A stretch of DNA of 64,000 nt from Chloracidobacterium sp. (GTDB taxonomy: Bacteria > Acidobacteriota > Blastocatellia > Pyrinomonadales > Pyrinomonadaceae). The stretch lies in the NCBI GenBank assembly GCA_016716365.1, contig JADJWM010000017.1:248001-312000 (forward strand), written 5' to 3'. The notes below the pieces were generated by a model. That model ran no database searches, was not told where the DNA came from, and worked only from the letters and a program-made list of their open reading frames with translations. Both the position numbers and the translations under genes were made by a program. Below, piece after piece: positions 1-8,728 of the stretch; positions within the stretch are counted from its first letter, which is position 1, and every line of letters starts with the position of its first letter.

Positions 1-1157
1 CCGGGATACGTTCGCAGGTGGGGATCAAGATATTCGGGAATGACCTCGACACCCTTGAGGAAACTGCCCAGCACATCGCGGCGGTCGTGAAGGACGTTCC
101 CGGTGCCGCGGACGTCTACCCCGAGCAGATCGGCGGGGCCCCGTACATCGATATTGTCATCAATCGCACGGCTGCCGCACGTTACGGCATCGAGGTCTCG
201 ATGATACAGGACGTCATCGAAAAGGGTATCGGCGAAACGAACTTGACGGTGACGATCGAAGGGCGAAGGCGTTTCCCGATCCGGGTGCGCTACGGGGAAG
301 AGTTCCGGTCATCAGCCGAGGCGATCGGGCGCATCCCGGTGACGTCGCCGGCGGGGGAATCCATTCCACTTTCGCAACTCGCCGAGATTCGCTCAGTCGA
401 AGGACCGTCCATGATTCAAAGCGAGAACGGACTCCTGCGCGGCACGGTGCTTCTTAATGTGCGCGGCCGCGACATCGGAAGTTTCGTCGACGAGGCCAAA
501 CAGGCGATCGCCCAGAAGATACAGCTCCCGGAAGGTTACTACGTTGCCTGGAGCGGGCAGTACGAGAACCAGGAGCGTGCACGGAAACGATTGACGATCG
601 TGGTCCCGATCGTGATCCTGATCATTTTCGGGACGCTGTACATGACCTACCATTCGTTCCTCGAAGCCGCTCACGTTTTGCTTGCCGTCCCGTTCGCGTT
701 GACCGGCGGTTTTTATTTGTTGTGGCTGCTTCAGTACAACTTCTCCGTAGCGGTGTGGGTCGGGTTCATAGCACTGTTCGGAGCCGCGGTGCAAACGGGT
801 ATCGTCATGGTCGTTTATCTGGAGGAAGCTGTTAAGAGGAAGAAGGAAGAGCTTGGCCAACTCGACCGGGAAAGCCTGCTTGACGCCGTTACCGAGGGAG
901 CGCTTCTACGTCTCCGCCCGAAGGTGATGACCGTGACGACGATCGTCGCCGGATTGCTCCCGATCATGCTGAGCACGGGCGCCGGGTCGGAACTGATGAA
1001 ACCGCTTGCGACCCCGGTTTTCGGCGGTATGGTGTCGAGCCTCGTGCACGTCCTGATCGTGACGCCAGTGATCTTTTACTGGATGCGGCTATGGGAACTG
1101 AAGCGCGAAGCGGCAGGTGTGATGCGGGATGATAACTCTAAAGGCGACTGGACCTAG
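1..1157 (+). CDS. Heavy-metal RND efflux pump, CzcA/CusA family (5' partial)
   Basis: C-terminal part of an inner-membrane proton/metal antiporter that exports heavy-metal cations through a tripartite channel. The frame is open from the window edge, so the true start lies outside; the GTG at 18 is internal. The VKIFG-like [14 protein letters not shown] segment, the periplasmic docking domain, then a cluster of hydrophobic helices from about position 595 (including [17 protein letters not shown]) are typical of the HME-RND branch. An amphipathic helix rich in K/R/E (VKRKKEE) sits between helices as in CusA/CzcA. It is followed closely by an outer membrane factor and an adaptor on the same strand, an unusual A-C-B order. 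Metal specificity cannot be read from this fragment. Confidence 0.93.
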   Translation, partial: GIRSQVGIKIFGNDLDTLEETAQHIAAVVKDVPGAADVYPEQIGGAPYIDIVINRTAAARYGIEVSMIQDVIEKGIGETNLTVTIEGRRRFPIRVRYGEEFRSSAEAIGRIPVTSPAGESIPLSQLAEIRSVEGPSMIQSENGLLRGTVLLNVRGRDIGSFVDEAKQAIAQKIQLPEGYYVAWSGQYENQERARKRLTIVVPIVILIIFGTLYMTYHSFLEAAHVLLAVPFALTGGFYLLWLLQYNFSVAVWVGFIALFGAAVQTGIVMVVYLEEAVKRKKEELGQLDRESLLDAVTEGALLRLRPKVMTVTTIVAGLLPIMLSTGAGSELMKPLATPVFGGMVSSLVHVLIVTPVIFYWMRLWELKREAAGVMRDDNSKGDWT

Positions 1158-1166
1158 CATAAAGTG

Positions 1167-2552
1167 ATGGAACATTTCTCGATAGGTTTGTCGAAGCGTG
1201 CGCTGTTAGCGGTGATCACCGTCCTTTTGGTGATACCCGGTTGCCTCACAGTCCGCCCGCAAGTGCCCACCCGTCCGCAAGTGAGTACGCCCGACGCCCA
1301 ACCGCTTTCTCACCTGAAATATTTGGATCAAACCGGCGGCCGGACGGCGGACGATCTTGTGAAATTCGCGATCGCCAACAATGCCGAGATCGCGGCGATG
1401 CGCAATGAAGCGGAGGCCGGCGAAGCCCTGATCCGACAGGCCCGGCTGCGGCCGAACCCCAGCGTCGAGGTCAGCGGCACACGCATGATCGGTGGGCCCG
1501 ACAATAGCCTGATGGTCGAGGGCGGGTTGCCGCTCGAACTGGGCGGCAGGCGCGGTTCTCGCATCCGGGTCGCCGAGCGCGAGTCCGAGATAAGAAAGCT
1601 TGCGGTCGCCGAACGGGAGCGGCAAGTTGCCGCCGAGGTGCGAGCGAAGTTTGGTGAAACATTGGCCGCGGCACTTAAGCTGAGGTTCACGGAAGAGATG
1701 CTCGCAAGGGCGCTGGAGAATTTCAGCTTGGTCGCCGCGAGGGTGGAAGAAGGCCGGACGCCGCCGCTCGAGCGGAGCATGGAAACGGTCGAGCTCAATC
1801 GCATCCGTGCGACCCGTGAGACCAGCGAAGGAGCCGTCGAGATTCGCCTTCTGGAGCTGAGGAATCTGACCGGTATGCCGCCGGAGGAACCGCTCCGGAT
1901 ACGCGGCGATTTCGGTGATCTGATCGACCAGCTTCCCCCGGCGGACGAGGCGACGAGGCAGGCTCTGGAACGCCGGACAGACCTCGCGGGTGCACGGGCG
2001 GTCGAGCAACTCGCCGCGGCAAGGACCGCGCAAGCACGGACCGAAGGACGCATTGATGCGGATGTTATGGTCGGCTATCAACGGATGAGGTCGGGGTTCC
2101 CGCTCTCGGGGATCGACGAGGCCGGCGCGCTGCAGCCGATCGAAATGCGATCGAACTTCTTCACGTTCGGTGTGCGGCTGAACCTCCCCGTCAGGAACCG
2201 CAATCAGGGCATGATCGAGGCCGCGATCCTTGAGGAAGAAGCTGCCAGGAAGCGTCGAGAATTCGGCGAACTCACGATCCGAAGGGAAGTCGCAGCCGCC
2301 TACGTCCGGTACAACCGTTCGACCCGTTCGATGGAGATATACCGCGTGGGTGTGCGTGATCAGGCGGCACAGAACCTTGCGGTAGTGCGGCAAACTTACG
2401 AGTTAGGGTCCAAAACGCTTCTGGACTTCATTGCGGAGCATCACCGCTTTATCGAGACCGAAAGCGGATTTATCGATTCCCAGCTTGAATCTTATCTGTC
2501 TCGCGTGGAGATCCTCCGCGTCGTGAACGCATCGGAACTGATAAGCAAATGA
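1167..2552 (+). CDS. TolC/CzcC-like outer membrane factor lipoprotein
   Basis: Outer membrane efflux protein, about 461 residues, the normal size for CzcC/CusC. The N-terminus has a hydrophobic signal ending in a Cys after VIPG, a plausible though imperfect lipobox, so it is probably acylated and anchored in the outer membrane. Two long alpha-helical coiled-coil segments rich in E/R/A alternate with short beta segments, the TolC repeat pattern. ATG 1167 is chosen; a GTG directly before it at 1164 is also possible. It starts 9 nt after the pump gene and its stop overlaps the adaptor start by 4 nt (ATGA), so the three genes are one operon. Confidence 0.88.
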   Translation: MEHFSIGLSKRALLAVITVLLVIPGCLTVRPQVPTRPQVSTPDAQPLSHLKYLDQTGGRTADDLVKFAIANNAEIAAMRNEAEAGEALIRQARLRPNPSVEVSGTRMIGGPDNSLMVEGGLPLELGGRRGSRIRVAERESEIRKLAVAERERQVAAEVRAKFGETLAAALKLRFTEEMLARALENFSLVAARVEEGRTPPLERSMETVELNRIRATRETSEGAVEIRLLELRNLTGMPPEEPLRIRGDFGDLIDQLPPADEATRQALERRTDLAGARAVEQLAAARTAQARTEGRIDADVMVGYQRMRSGFPLSGIDEAGALQPIEMRSNFFTFGVRLNLPVRNRNQGMIEAAILEEEAARKRREFGELTIRREVAAAYVRYNRSTRSMEIYRVGVRDQAAQNLAVVRQTYELGSKTLLDFIAEHHRFIETESGFIDSQLESYLSRVEILRVVNASELISK

Positions 2553-4162
2553 ACGAGAAAGACGAAAACAACATCCCTGAGCCGGATCGCCCCTTATTGG
2601 AGACGGAGAACACAGTGTTCGACGATGACGGAACTGTCATTTCGCACACGGAGCAAACGATCACCGACCCGCCCCGGTCAAGGCGAGTTCACCCCGGCGT
2701 GATCGCTGCCACCATATCTGCGGCGGGGCTGATCCTCCTGCTCGTTTGGTATTTCGCCCTGCGCGACAGCAGTGCCGGGCGGCCGGTACCGGCCCCGCGT
2801 TCCACCGCTATGGACGATCTCCCGGCGGGCGAGCCCATGACGAGGCAAACTCTGACGATCACGCCTGAACAGCTTGCCACCTCCGGCATCTCCATCGAAA
2901 CCGTCGGCGAACAGCTCGCCGCTGAGGTCGGCCTTACCGCGTCGACGGGCGTGATCGAAGCCAACGCTTACCGCAACACGCCGGCCCTGGCACTCGTGGG
3001 CGGCGTTGTTCGCGCAGTACCGCCGGAACTCGGTGAAAACGTGAACAGGGGACAGACCGTCGCCGTTGTCTTCAGTAACGAATTCGCGGAAGCACAGTCG
3101 CGTTACATCGCTCTTCAGACTGAAACGGAAAACGCCCGGCAGAACTACGAACGCACGCAACGTTTGGTCGGAATAAATCAGCCCGGGCGAACCGAACTCG
3201 ACCAGGCAGCAAAGCAATTAAAAGCCGCGGAAGCCGCGCTTGCCGAGATGCAAAACCGATACCAGCGAACCACGCGCCTTATAAAAATAGGCGCGGCGAG
3301 CCGAGAGGAACTCGAACAGGACAACACCAAGTTGCGGACCGCCGAGGCTGAAGTGACCGAGGCGCGGCGCCGCCATGAAAGGGCGGGGCGGCTTGTGGAA
3401 ATCAATCCCGAAACGCGAACGCAGAACGAAGAGGCCCTGAACAAACTCCGCTCCTCCGAAAGCGAATTGGCGACCTCGCGGCAGAGGTTGATCCTTTACG
3501 GGATGTCGCCGGACCGGGTGAGTTCGCTCCGAAACGCGTCACAGGTCACCTCCGAGCTCGCGGTCCTGGCCCCGATCGGTGGTACGGTAACAAGCCGTAC
3601 GGTGAACGCCGGTGAAGTCGTGGAAGCGAACAAGGAGCTCTTGCGCGTAACCGACCTGTCGAACGTGTGGGTGATCGCCCAAGTTTTCGAACAGGACCTT
3701 CCCCGCCTGCGCGTCGGAAGCGGAGCAAGCGTCACGGCCGGAGCCTTCCCTGATCGGCTCTTTCGCGGGCATGTGACGTACATCGATCCTTCAATAGATC
3801 AGGCGACTCGCACTGCGAAAGTGCGCGTAGAATTGGCGAACGCCGACCGGGCGCTGAAACTCGGGACATACGTGAACGTCGCTTTCGGCTCACTTGGCCA
3901 GAGCGAGCGGACGGTGCCTGTTGTGCCGTCGGCCGCTGTACAGAATATCGAGAACCGCCAGGTCGTCTTTATCGCCACATCGGACCCGAACGTGTTCGAA
4001 TTAAGGCCGGTCCGATTGGGGAGCGAGGTGGACGGGCGGTTCCCCGTTCTCGAAGGCGTGAATGTCGGTGATCGTGTTGTAACGAATGGAAGCTTCATGC
4101 TCCGCGCCGAGTGGCTCAAGACAAAACTCGGCAGTGGCGATCACCAGCAGCACGGCTCTTGA
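2549..4162 (+). CDS. RND efflux periplasmic adaptor (CzcB/CusB family)
   Basis: Membrane-fusion protein of 537 residues that links pump and outer membrane factor. An acidic cytosolic N-terminus of about 45 residues precedes one transmembrane helix (GVIAATISAAGLILLLVWYF). A barrel-sandwich half-motif follows (VVRAVPPELGENVNRGQ), then an unusually long coiled-coil hairpin with repeated R-x-x-Y/H-E-R units, the second half-motif (LAPIGGTVTSRTVNAGEVV) and a beta-barrel domain. It is longer than most CzcB proteins mainly because of the N-terminal extension and the hairpin. The start overlaps the upstream stop, indicating translational coupling. Confidence 0.9.
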   Translation: MNEKDENNIPEPDRPLLETENTVFDDDGTVISHTEQTITDPPRSRRVHPGVIAATISAAGLILLLVWYFALRDSSAGRPVPAPRSTAMDDLPAGEPMTRQTLTITPEQLATSGISIETVGEQLAAEVGLTASTGVIEANAYRNTPALALVGGVVRAVPPELGENVNRGQTVAVVFSNEFAEAQSRYIALQTETENARQNYERTQRLVGINQPGRTELDQAAKQLKAAEAALAEMQNRYQRTTRLIKIGAASREELEQDNTKLRTAEAEVTEARRRHERAGRLVEINPETRTQNEEALNKLRSSESELATSRQRLILYGMSPDRVSSLRNASQVTSELAVLAPIGGTVTSRTVNAGEVVEANKELLRVTDLSNVWVIAQVFEQDLPRLRVGSGASVTAGAFPDRLFRGHVTYIDPSIDQATRTAKVRVELANADRALKLGTYVNVAFGSLGQSERTVPVVPSAAVQNIENRQVVFIATSDPNVFELRPVRLGSEVDGRFPVLEGVNVGDRVVTNGSFMLRAEWLKTKLGSGDHQQHGS

Positions 4163-4171
4163 TCCGGGTAG

Positions 4172-4297
4172 GCAAAGCGTAAAGCCGAGATCGTAAGCGA
4201 TCAAACCGATCTTGAGTTCCTGTACATGATAGAGATGCACTACGCTGACGGCGCCGTGAAGATGTCGAAGTTCAGGGAGAACAAATCGCAGGCGTGA
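4172..4297 (+). pseudogene. Possible DUF305-like gene remnant
   Basis: A 41-codon open stretch that begins right after an in-frame stop and has no convincing start. It ends in a stop at 4295-4297. The translation contains DLEFLYMIEMHYADGAVKMS, which resembles the D-x-x-F-x-x-M-I-x-x-H-H-x-x-A-x-x-M repeat of DUF305 proteins, often found beside copper/metal resistance genes. If this reading is right it is a fragment of a former metallophore-like cargo gene. The match is short, the second His is Tyr, and it could be chance. Confidence 0.3.
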
Positions 4298-4343
4298 AGG
4301 CACCCCGGGCAAAGCGTTAGCGTGCAGGGAAATATCTGTTAAT

Positions 4344-4385
4344 AGATGTGCGTTAGCAGACACTCATGTCTGCTAACGCACATCT
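4344..4385. promoter_or_regulatory. Perfect 19-bp dyad, candidate enhancer (UAS) for the sigma-54 activator
   Basis: Two perfectly complementary 19-nt arms (4344-4362 and 4367-4385) flank a 4-nt spacer. No T-tract follows on either strand, so it is not a standard terminator. Its centre lies about 94 bp before the start predicted from the -24/-12 promoter at 4432-4447, a usual distance for an NtrC-type activator site. A partial half-site, GCGTTAGCGTGCA, lies just upstream near 4313-4325. Binding by the regulator encoded at 7355-8728 is inferred, not shown. Confidence 0.6.
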
Positions 4386-4431
4386 GCGCACTGCGTGCCC
4401 GAATAATCGCATCGTTTCCTTGAGAATGCCG

Positions 4432-4447
4432 GGGAACGTAATTTGCA
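4432..4447 (+). promoter_or_regulatory. Sigma-54 (-24/-12) promoter for the methyltransferase-to-kinase operon
   Basis: The sequence gGGaacgtaatttGCa has GG and GC separated by exactly 10 nt and fits the consensus TGGCACGNNNNTTGCW except at two positions. It lies 61 bp before the ATG of the methyltransferase gene. The operon it would drive encodes its own sigma-54 activator and kinase, which makes a self-regulating circuit likely. Confidence 0.6.
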
Positions 4448-4508
4448 CGACTAAGTGTCAGCGGTCTACCTTACTAGTCCCATTAACGATCTCTGATCCA
4501 GCGCCCCG

Positions 4509-5162
4509 ATGAATGATGACCGGTATATTCCTGCTCTGTCTTATCACGCGTTGACGCCTCTCTACGATACGGTTGTGGGCTGGACGACCCGGGAGCGGTT
4601 ATTCAAGGACGCGCTCGTCGAGCATGCGAGGATAACGGCGGGTCATAGCGTTTTGGACTTAGGATGCGGTACCGGCACGCTTGCGCTACTCATCCATGAG
4701 CAGGAGCCGCAAGCGGGGGTTGTCGGTATCGACGGCGATTCGAAGATTCTCGGCATAGCGAAGAAGAAAGCCCGCCATCGGAACGTTGCGGTTCGGTACG
4801 TTCAGGCGATGTCCTTCGATCTGCCGTATGAGGACGAGTCGTTCGATCGCGTCGTCTCCAGCCTTTTCTTTCATCACTTGTCCGAGAAGAGCAAGGCACG
4901 CTCCCTGGCTGAAGCAAGACGGGTTTTGAAATCGGATGGCGAACTGCATATTGCGGATTGGGGGAAGCCGGCGAATCTGCTAATGAAGCTGGGTTCGCGG
5001 TTCATCCAGGTGCTCGATGGTTCGGAGACGACCAAAGACAATTTCGAGGGGCGGCTGCCGGATATGGTCGTGCAGGAAGGCTTCGTCGAGGTCGAGGAGA
5101 CTGATTTCTTCAACAGCTTGTTCGGCACGATCCGGCTCTTAAAAGCGGTCAAAGAAACATGA
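4509..5162 (+). CDS. Class I SAM-dependent methyltransferase (UbiE/MT11-like)
   Basis: Soluble methyltransferase of 217 residues. Motif I is VLDLGCGTG near residues 49-57, followed by the acidic ribose-binding strand VVGIDGDSKI and the substrate-pocket segment FDRVVSSLFFHHL. The C-terminal part holds the usual VLKSDGELHIADWG strand. The substrate cannot be assigned. It is the first gene after the predicted sigma-54 promoter and heads a same-strand run ending in a two-component system, so it may modify a metal, metalloid or thiol compound. That last point is only inferred from context. Confidence 0.85.
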   Translation: MNDDRYIPALSYHALTPLYDTVVGWTTRERLFKDALVEHARITAGHSVLDLGCGTGTLALLIHEQEPQAGVVGIDGDSKILGIAKKKARHRNVAVRYVQAMSFDLPYEDESFDRVVSSLFFHHLSEKSKARSLAEARRVLKSDGELHIADWGKPANLLMKLGSRFIQVLDGSETTKDNFEGRLPDMVVQEGFVEVEETDFFNSLFGTIRLLKAVKET

Positions 5163-5177
5163 TTCGACGGAGGATAA

Positions 5178-5987
5178 ATGAAACGAAAAATCGTTAGCTT
5201 TATGCTGATCGCGGTTTTGCTTGCTTTGCCGGCGTTCGGGCACGATCTGTTCTTGAAGCCGGAGAACTTTTTTACCAAACCGGGCGGGACGGTGCGGTTG
5301 AGCGTGATGAACGGCACGTTTATGAGTAGCGAAGCCGCAGTCGCGTTCGCTAGGCTGACGGACGTTAGCGTTGTGTCTCCGGGCGGCAAGCGTTTGAGCC
5401 CGAAAGAGGCCGACTTCACCAAGAACGAGACGACCGCGTTCCTGACCGTAGCGACGCCGGAGGCAGGAAACTACGTCGTCGGGCTTTCGACCAATTGGCG
5501 TGAGAACGCGCTCGCCGCGAAGGAGTTCAACGAATACCTTACACTCGAAGGCATCCCGGACGTCCTGGACAACCGCACGCGGGACAAAGAACTTGATAAG
5601 GACGCGCGGTACCGCTACTCGAAATTCGTCAAAACTATCCTGCAGGCCGGCGAAACGCAGACGGACGATTACAAGGCCGTTCTGGGCTACGCGGTCGAGA
5701 TGATCCCGCAGCAAAACCCGTATCGATCGAAGCGGGGCGAGAGCATCGATGTACTATGCTTGAAAGACGGCAAGCCTCTTGTCGGTCAAACCGTCCTGGT
5801 CGGGTACGAATCGAGCGGAAAACTCGCTACTGAAAAATCCCTCCGGAGCGACGCGAAGGGGATGATCAAGATTAAACTTGAAGGCGTCGGCAAGTGGTAC
5901 GCGAAGTTCATCAATATGGTCAAGGTAGACGACCCCAAAGTGAATTACGAATCGAAATGGGCCACGTTGACGTTCGAGATAAAATAG
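5178..5987 (+). CDS. DUF4198 domain protein, copy 1
   Basis: Exported protein of 269 residues with a clear Sec signal (KRKIVSFMLIAVLLALPAFG) followed at once by the HDLFLKPENFF motif seen at the mature N-terminus of DUF4198 proteins. The family is often linked to transition-metal (nickel, cobalt) uptake or periplasmic metal handling, but its biochemical role is unknown. His-6 or so of the mature chain (GHDLF) could ligate metal if the N-terminus is processed there. A strong ribosome site (GGAGG) lies 7 nt before the ATG. The next gene is a close paralog in tandem. Confidence 0.8.
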   Translation: MKRKIVSFMLIAVLLALPAFGHDLFLKPENFFTKPGGTVRLSVMNGTFMSSEAAVAFARLTDVSVVSPGGKRLSPKEADFTKNETTAFLTVATPEAGNYVVGLSTNWRENALAAKEFNEYLTLEGIPDVLDNRTRDKELDKDARYRYSKFVKTILQAGETQTDDYKAVLGYAVEMIPQQNPYRSKRGESIDVLCLKDGKPLVGQTVLVGYESSGKLATEKSLRSDAKGMIKIKLEGVGKWYAKFINMVKVDDPKVNYESKWATLTFEIK

Positions 5988-5998
5988 AAGGAGCGATT

Positions 5999-6811
5999 AT
6001 GAAGAGAAAAGCCTTATTCACTGCGGTACTTGCGTTGGTTCTTTTGACCGCGCAGGTTTTCGGTCATGATCTTTTTCTCAAGCTCGACAGCTTTTTCGTC
6101 GCGGCGAATTCGAAGGTGACGATAAACATCCTGAACGGGACATTCATGGCGAGCGAGGGGGCGGTGAGTTTCGCCCGGTTGCGGGACGTGAGCCTTGTCG
6201 CGCCGGACGGCGTTCGGATGAAACCGGTAGAGGCGAATTTCACCAAGAACGAGACGACCTCTTTTCTCAACTTAGACATCAAAGACGCGGGCACATACGT
6301 AGCCGGTCTGTCCACAATGGAACGCGAGATTGATCTGGAGGGCAAAGACTTCAACGATTACCTGTCGCATGACGGTATCCCGGACACTCTCGCCGAGAGA
6401 AAGGAGAAAAAGGAACTCGACAAAAAAGTGCGCGAAAGATATTCCAAGCACGTAAAGGCGATCTTTCAGGCCGGCGATGTGCGAACCGATAGCTTCAAAG
6501 CGGTTCTCGGGTATCCGGTCGAGCTCGTCCCACAGGAGAACCCGTACAAGTTGAAGCCCGGCGATACCATCGAGATACTTTGCCTGAAAGACGGAAAGCC
6601 GCTGGTGAATCAGTTCGTTCAGTCCGGACGCGAGACGGATGGAAAAGTTGTGACCGGTCGGGATGTTCGAACCGATAAGAAGGGCATCGCGAGATTCAAG
6701 CTTGACGGCGCTGGCAAGTGGTACGTGCGGTTCATCAACATGACGCGGTTGGACGACCCGAAGCTCAACTACGAATCCAAGTGGGCGACGCTGACGTTTG
6801 AGATCAGGTAA
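5999..6811 (+). CDS. DUF4198 domain protein, copy 2 (tandem paralog)
   Basis: Exported protein of 270 residues that repeats the architecture of the preceding gene: signal peptide ending ...VFG, then HDLFLKLDSFF, a shared NFTKNETT block, and a shared C-terminus KWYVRFINMTRLDDPKLNYESKWATLTFEI. ATG 5999 is chosen because AAGGAG lies 7 nt upstream and the signal peptide begins there; the frame is open further upstream but overlaps copy 1. Tandem duplication with moderate divergence suggests the two copies have partly different ligands or form a heteromer. Function unknown. Confidence 0.8.
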   Translation: MKRKALFTAVLALVLLTAQVFGHDLFLKLDSFFVAANSKVTINILNGTFMASEGAVSFARLRDVSLVAPDGVRMKPVEANFTKNETTSFLNLDIKDAGTYVAGLSTMEREIDLEGKDFNDYLSHDGIPDTLAERKEKKELDKKVRERYSKHVKAIFQAGDVRTDSFKAVLGYPVELVPQENPYKLKPGDTIEILCLKDGKPLVNQFVQSGRETDGKVVTGRDVRTDKKGIARFKLDGAGKWYVRFINMTRLDDPKLNYESKWATLTFEIR

Positions 6812-6830
6812 TGCGGTTGATGCGTGGAAC

Positions 6831-7355
6831 ATGAAGTTTCTTAAGTGCTACAAAGAAATCTGGTTCGGGATCGGCTTGGGGGCTTTCGCCTGGGTGGTCG
6901 ATGCGGTCATGCACGTCGAACTCGGTGCGGATGTACACGCAGGCGGATTATGGTCCGAGATCTTTGCGCCTCACCCCACGGCATTCATTTTTCGTGTTTT
7001 CTATTTTGTCGTAGCCGTCGCGTTCGGCGTATTCCTCTGGCGGGCGAACTGGCGGGAACGGCAGCTAAGGGCCCTTGAGGAAGCCGTCGTTGCTTTCCAG
7101 CGTCAACTCGACGCCCCGGCGCTCCGGATAGTGGCGACAGCGCGCACACTCCAAAACCGCAACTCGGTTCGGCTGGATGAAACGGCCAACCGTCTCGCGG
7201 CCGAGATCGGGGCCGACGCCGCGCTGCTCGACGAACTCGCGAAAAAATATCTCGAATTCGGGAGGCTGGTGCAGGAAGGTGAAACGGCCCGCGCGATAGA
7301 GACGCTGCGGAACATCGAGGTTTGGCTTGTTGAAAGGAAAACCGACACCAAATAG
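6831..7355 (+). CDS. Two-helix membrane protein of unknown function
   Basis: Protein of 174 residues starting at ATG 6831. Two hydrophobic segments (IWFGIGLGAFAWVVDAVMHV and FIFRVFYFVVAVAFGVFLW) enclose a periplasmic loop with several His residues (HVELGADVHAGG, APHPTA). A mainly alpha-helical cytosolic tail of about 105 residues follows. Its stop overlaps the regulator start by one base, so it is in the same operon as the two-component pair and may be a membrane accessory sensor. I do not recognise the family beyond a general resemblance to membrane-bound helper proteins of NtrB-like kinases. Confidence 0.75.
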   Translation: MKFLKCYKEIWFGIGLGAFAWVVDAVMHVELGADVHAGGLWSEIFAPHPTAFIFRVFYFVVAVAFGVFLWRANWRERQLRALEEAVVAFQRQLDAPALRIVATARTLQNRNSVRLDETANRLAAEIGADAALLDELAKKYLEFGRLVQEGETARAIETLRNIEVWLVERKTDTK

Positions 7356-8728
7356 TGAAAAAAAATGACAGCCATACAGTTCTTCTCGCCGATGACGACG
7401 AAAACCTCCGTCGGGTTATGGAATTTCAACTAGGCGAAGCGGGTTACAAAGTTATCTCAGCGGCTGACGGTCAAGAAGCGTTAACGATCTTCGAACATAA
7501 CGAGGTAGATTGCGTTATCACGGATCTTCGAATGCCGAGACTGTCCGGACTCGAGCTTTTGGAAAAAATTAAAGCTACGAACGGTGATGTCCCAGTGGTC
7601 GTCACGACCGCGTTCGGCGAGGTGGAGACCGCCGTCAGCGCGATGAAGTTAGGGGCATTCGATTACGTCAACAAGCCATTCAATCGGGACGAGATACTTT
7701 TGACCATCGAGCGAGCCCTGAGCTTTAGCGAAACAAGGAACGAGAACCTGCAGCTTCGGGAACTGGTCGAACGCGAGTTCCGGCTCGACAGCGTCATCGG
7801 CGAGTCTGCCGCGATGACGAGCGTGATGAAGACAGTAGAGCGGGTCTCGCGATCGGACGTTACGGTGCTGATCTCGGGCGAATCCGGCACCGGCAAGGAG
7901 CTCGTCGCCAAAGGCATTCACTTTTCAGGGCGCCGGAAGCGAGGGCCATTCATCCCGGTCAACTGCGGTTCGATCCCCGAAACGCTGATCGAGGCGGAAC
8001 TGTTCGGCTACAAGCGCGGCAGTTTCACCGGCGCGACCGCCGATACGAAAGGCAAATTCGAGGCGGCGAACGGCGGCACGCTTTTCCTGGATGAGATCGG
8101 CCAGATGCCGCTTCCCCTACAGCCGAAATTGCTTCGCGTCCTACAAGAGCGCGAAGTTGTCCGGCTGGGTGAAAACGATCCCCGAAAGTTCGACGTGCGG
8201 GTGATCGCCGCGACCAATCAAGATCTTCACGAAATGGTCGCGGCGGGAAACTTCCGCGAGGATTTGTATTTCCGCCTTGCGGTCGTCCCGATAAAACTGC
8301 CGCCATTGCGGGCGCGGCGGGACGACATTTCGCTGCTCGCCAATCACTTTCTCCGCCGGGCGAAACGGAAGCACGGTTTCGAGAGCTTGAGAATGAAACC
8401 GGAGGTGATCAAATCGCTCTCCGAATATTCATTTCCGGGCAACGTCCGCGAGCTCGAAAACGTGATCGAGCGGATGGTGGTTCTTTCGGATGAAAACAGT
8501 CTAACGGTAGACGACATTCCCGAATACATCCGGGAGCCGGCGACGAGTTTCGGCGGAGTGAAGATGGAACTGCCGCCCGACGGAATCTCTTTCGAAGAAT
8601 TGGAGCGCGAGATCATCGCGCACGCCCTGGATCTCCACAACGGAAATCAATCGCAGGCGGCTCGCTATCTGAACATCACGAGAAGTGCGTTGATCTACCG
8701 AATGCAGAAGTTCGGCCTTGATGAATAA
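7355..8728 (+). CDS. Sigma-54-dependent response regulator (NtrC/ZraR type)
   Basis: Transcription activator of 457 residues. A receiver domain (residues 8-120) has the acidic pocket DDD at 13-15 and the phospho-acceptor Asp57 in ITDLRMP. The AAA+ domain carries Walker A GESGTGKE at 175-182, the sigma-54 contact loop as GSFTGA (222-227, Ser in place of the usual Ala) and Walker [12 protein letters not shown] Fis-type helix-turn-helix ([22 protein letters not shown]) ends the protein. GTG 7355 overlaps the preceding stop. With the kinase that follows it would control the local sigma-54 promoter, and perhaps the efflux operon, in response to a metal or envelope signal. Confidence 0.92.
   Translation: MKKNDSHTVLLADDDENLRRVMEFQLGEAGYKVISAADGQEALTIFEHNEVDCVITDLRMPRLSGLELLEKIKATNGDVPVVVTTAFGEVETAVSAMKLGAFDYVNKPFNRDEILLTIERALSFSETRNENLQLRELVEREFRLDSVIGESAAMTSVMKTVERVSRSDVTVLISGESGTGKELVAKGIHFSGRRKRGPFIPVNCGSIPETLIEAELFGYKRGSFTGATADTKGKFEAANGGTLFLDEIGQMPLPLQPKLLRVLQEREVVRLGENDPRKFDVRVIAATNQDLHEMVAAGNFREDLYFRLAVVPIKLPPLRARRDDISLLANHFLRRAKRKHGFESLRMKPEVIKSLSEYSFPGNVRELENVIERMVVLSDENSLTVDDIPEYIREPATSFGGVKMELPPDGISFEELEREIIAHALDLHNGNQSQAARYLNITRSALIYRMQKFGLDE

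Noticed and set aside
1206..2393. 395-codon reading frame on the minus strand opposite the TolC-like gene
   Set aside because: Arg/Pro/His-rich composition typical of antisense frames in GC-rich genes, no family likeness, fully overlaps a confident gene.
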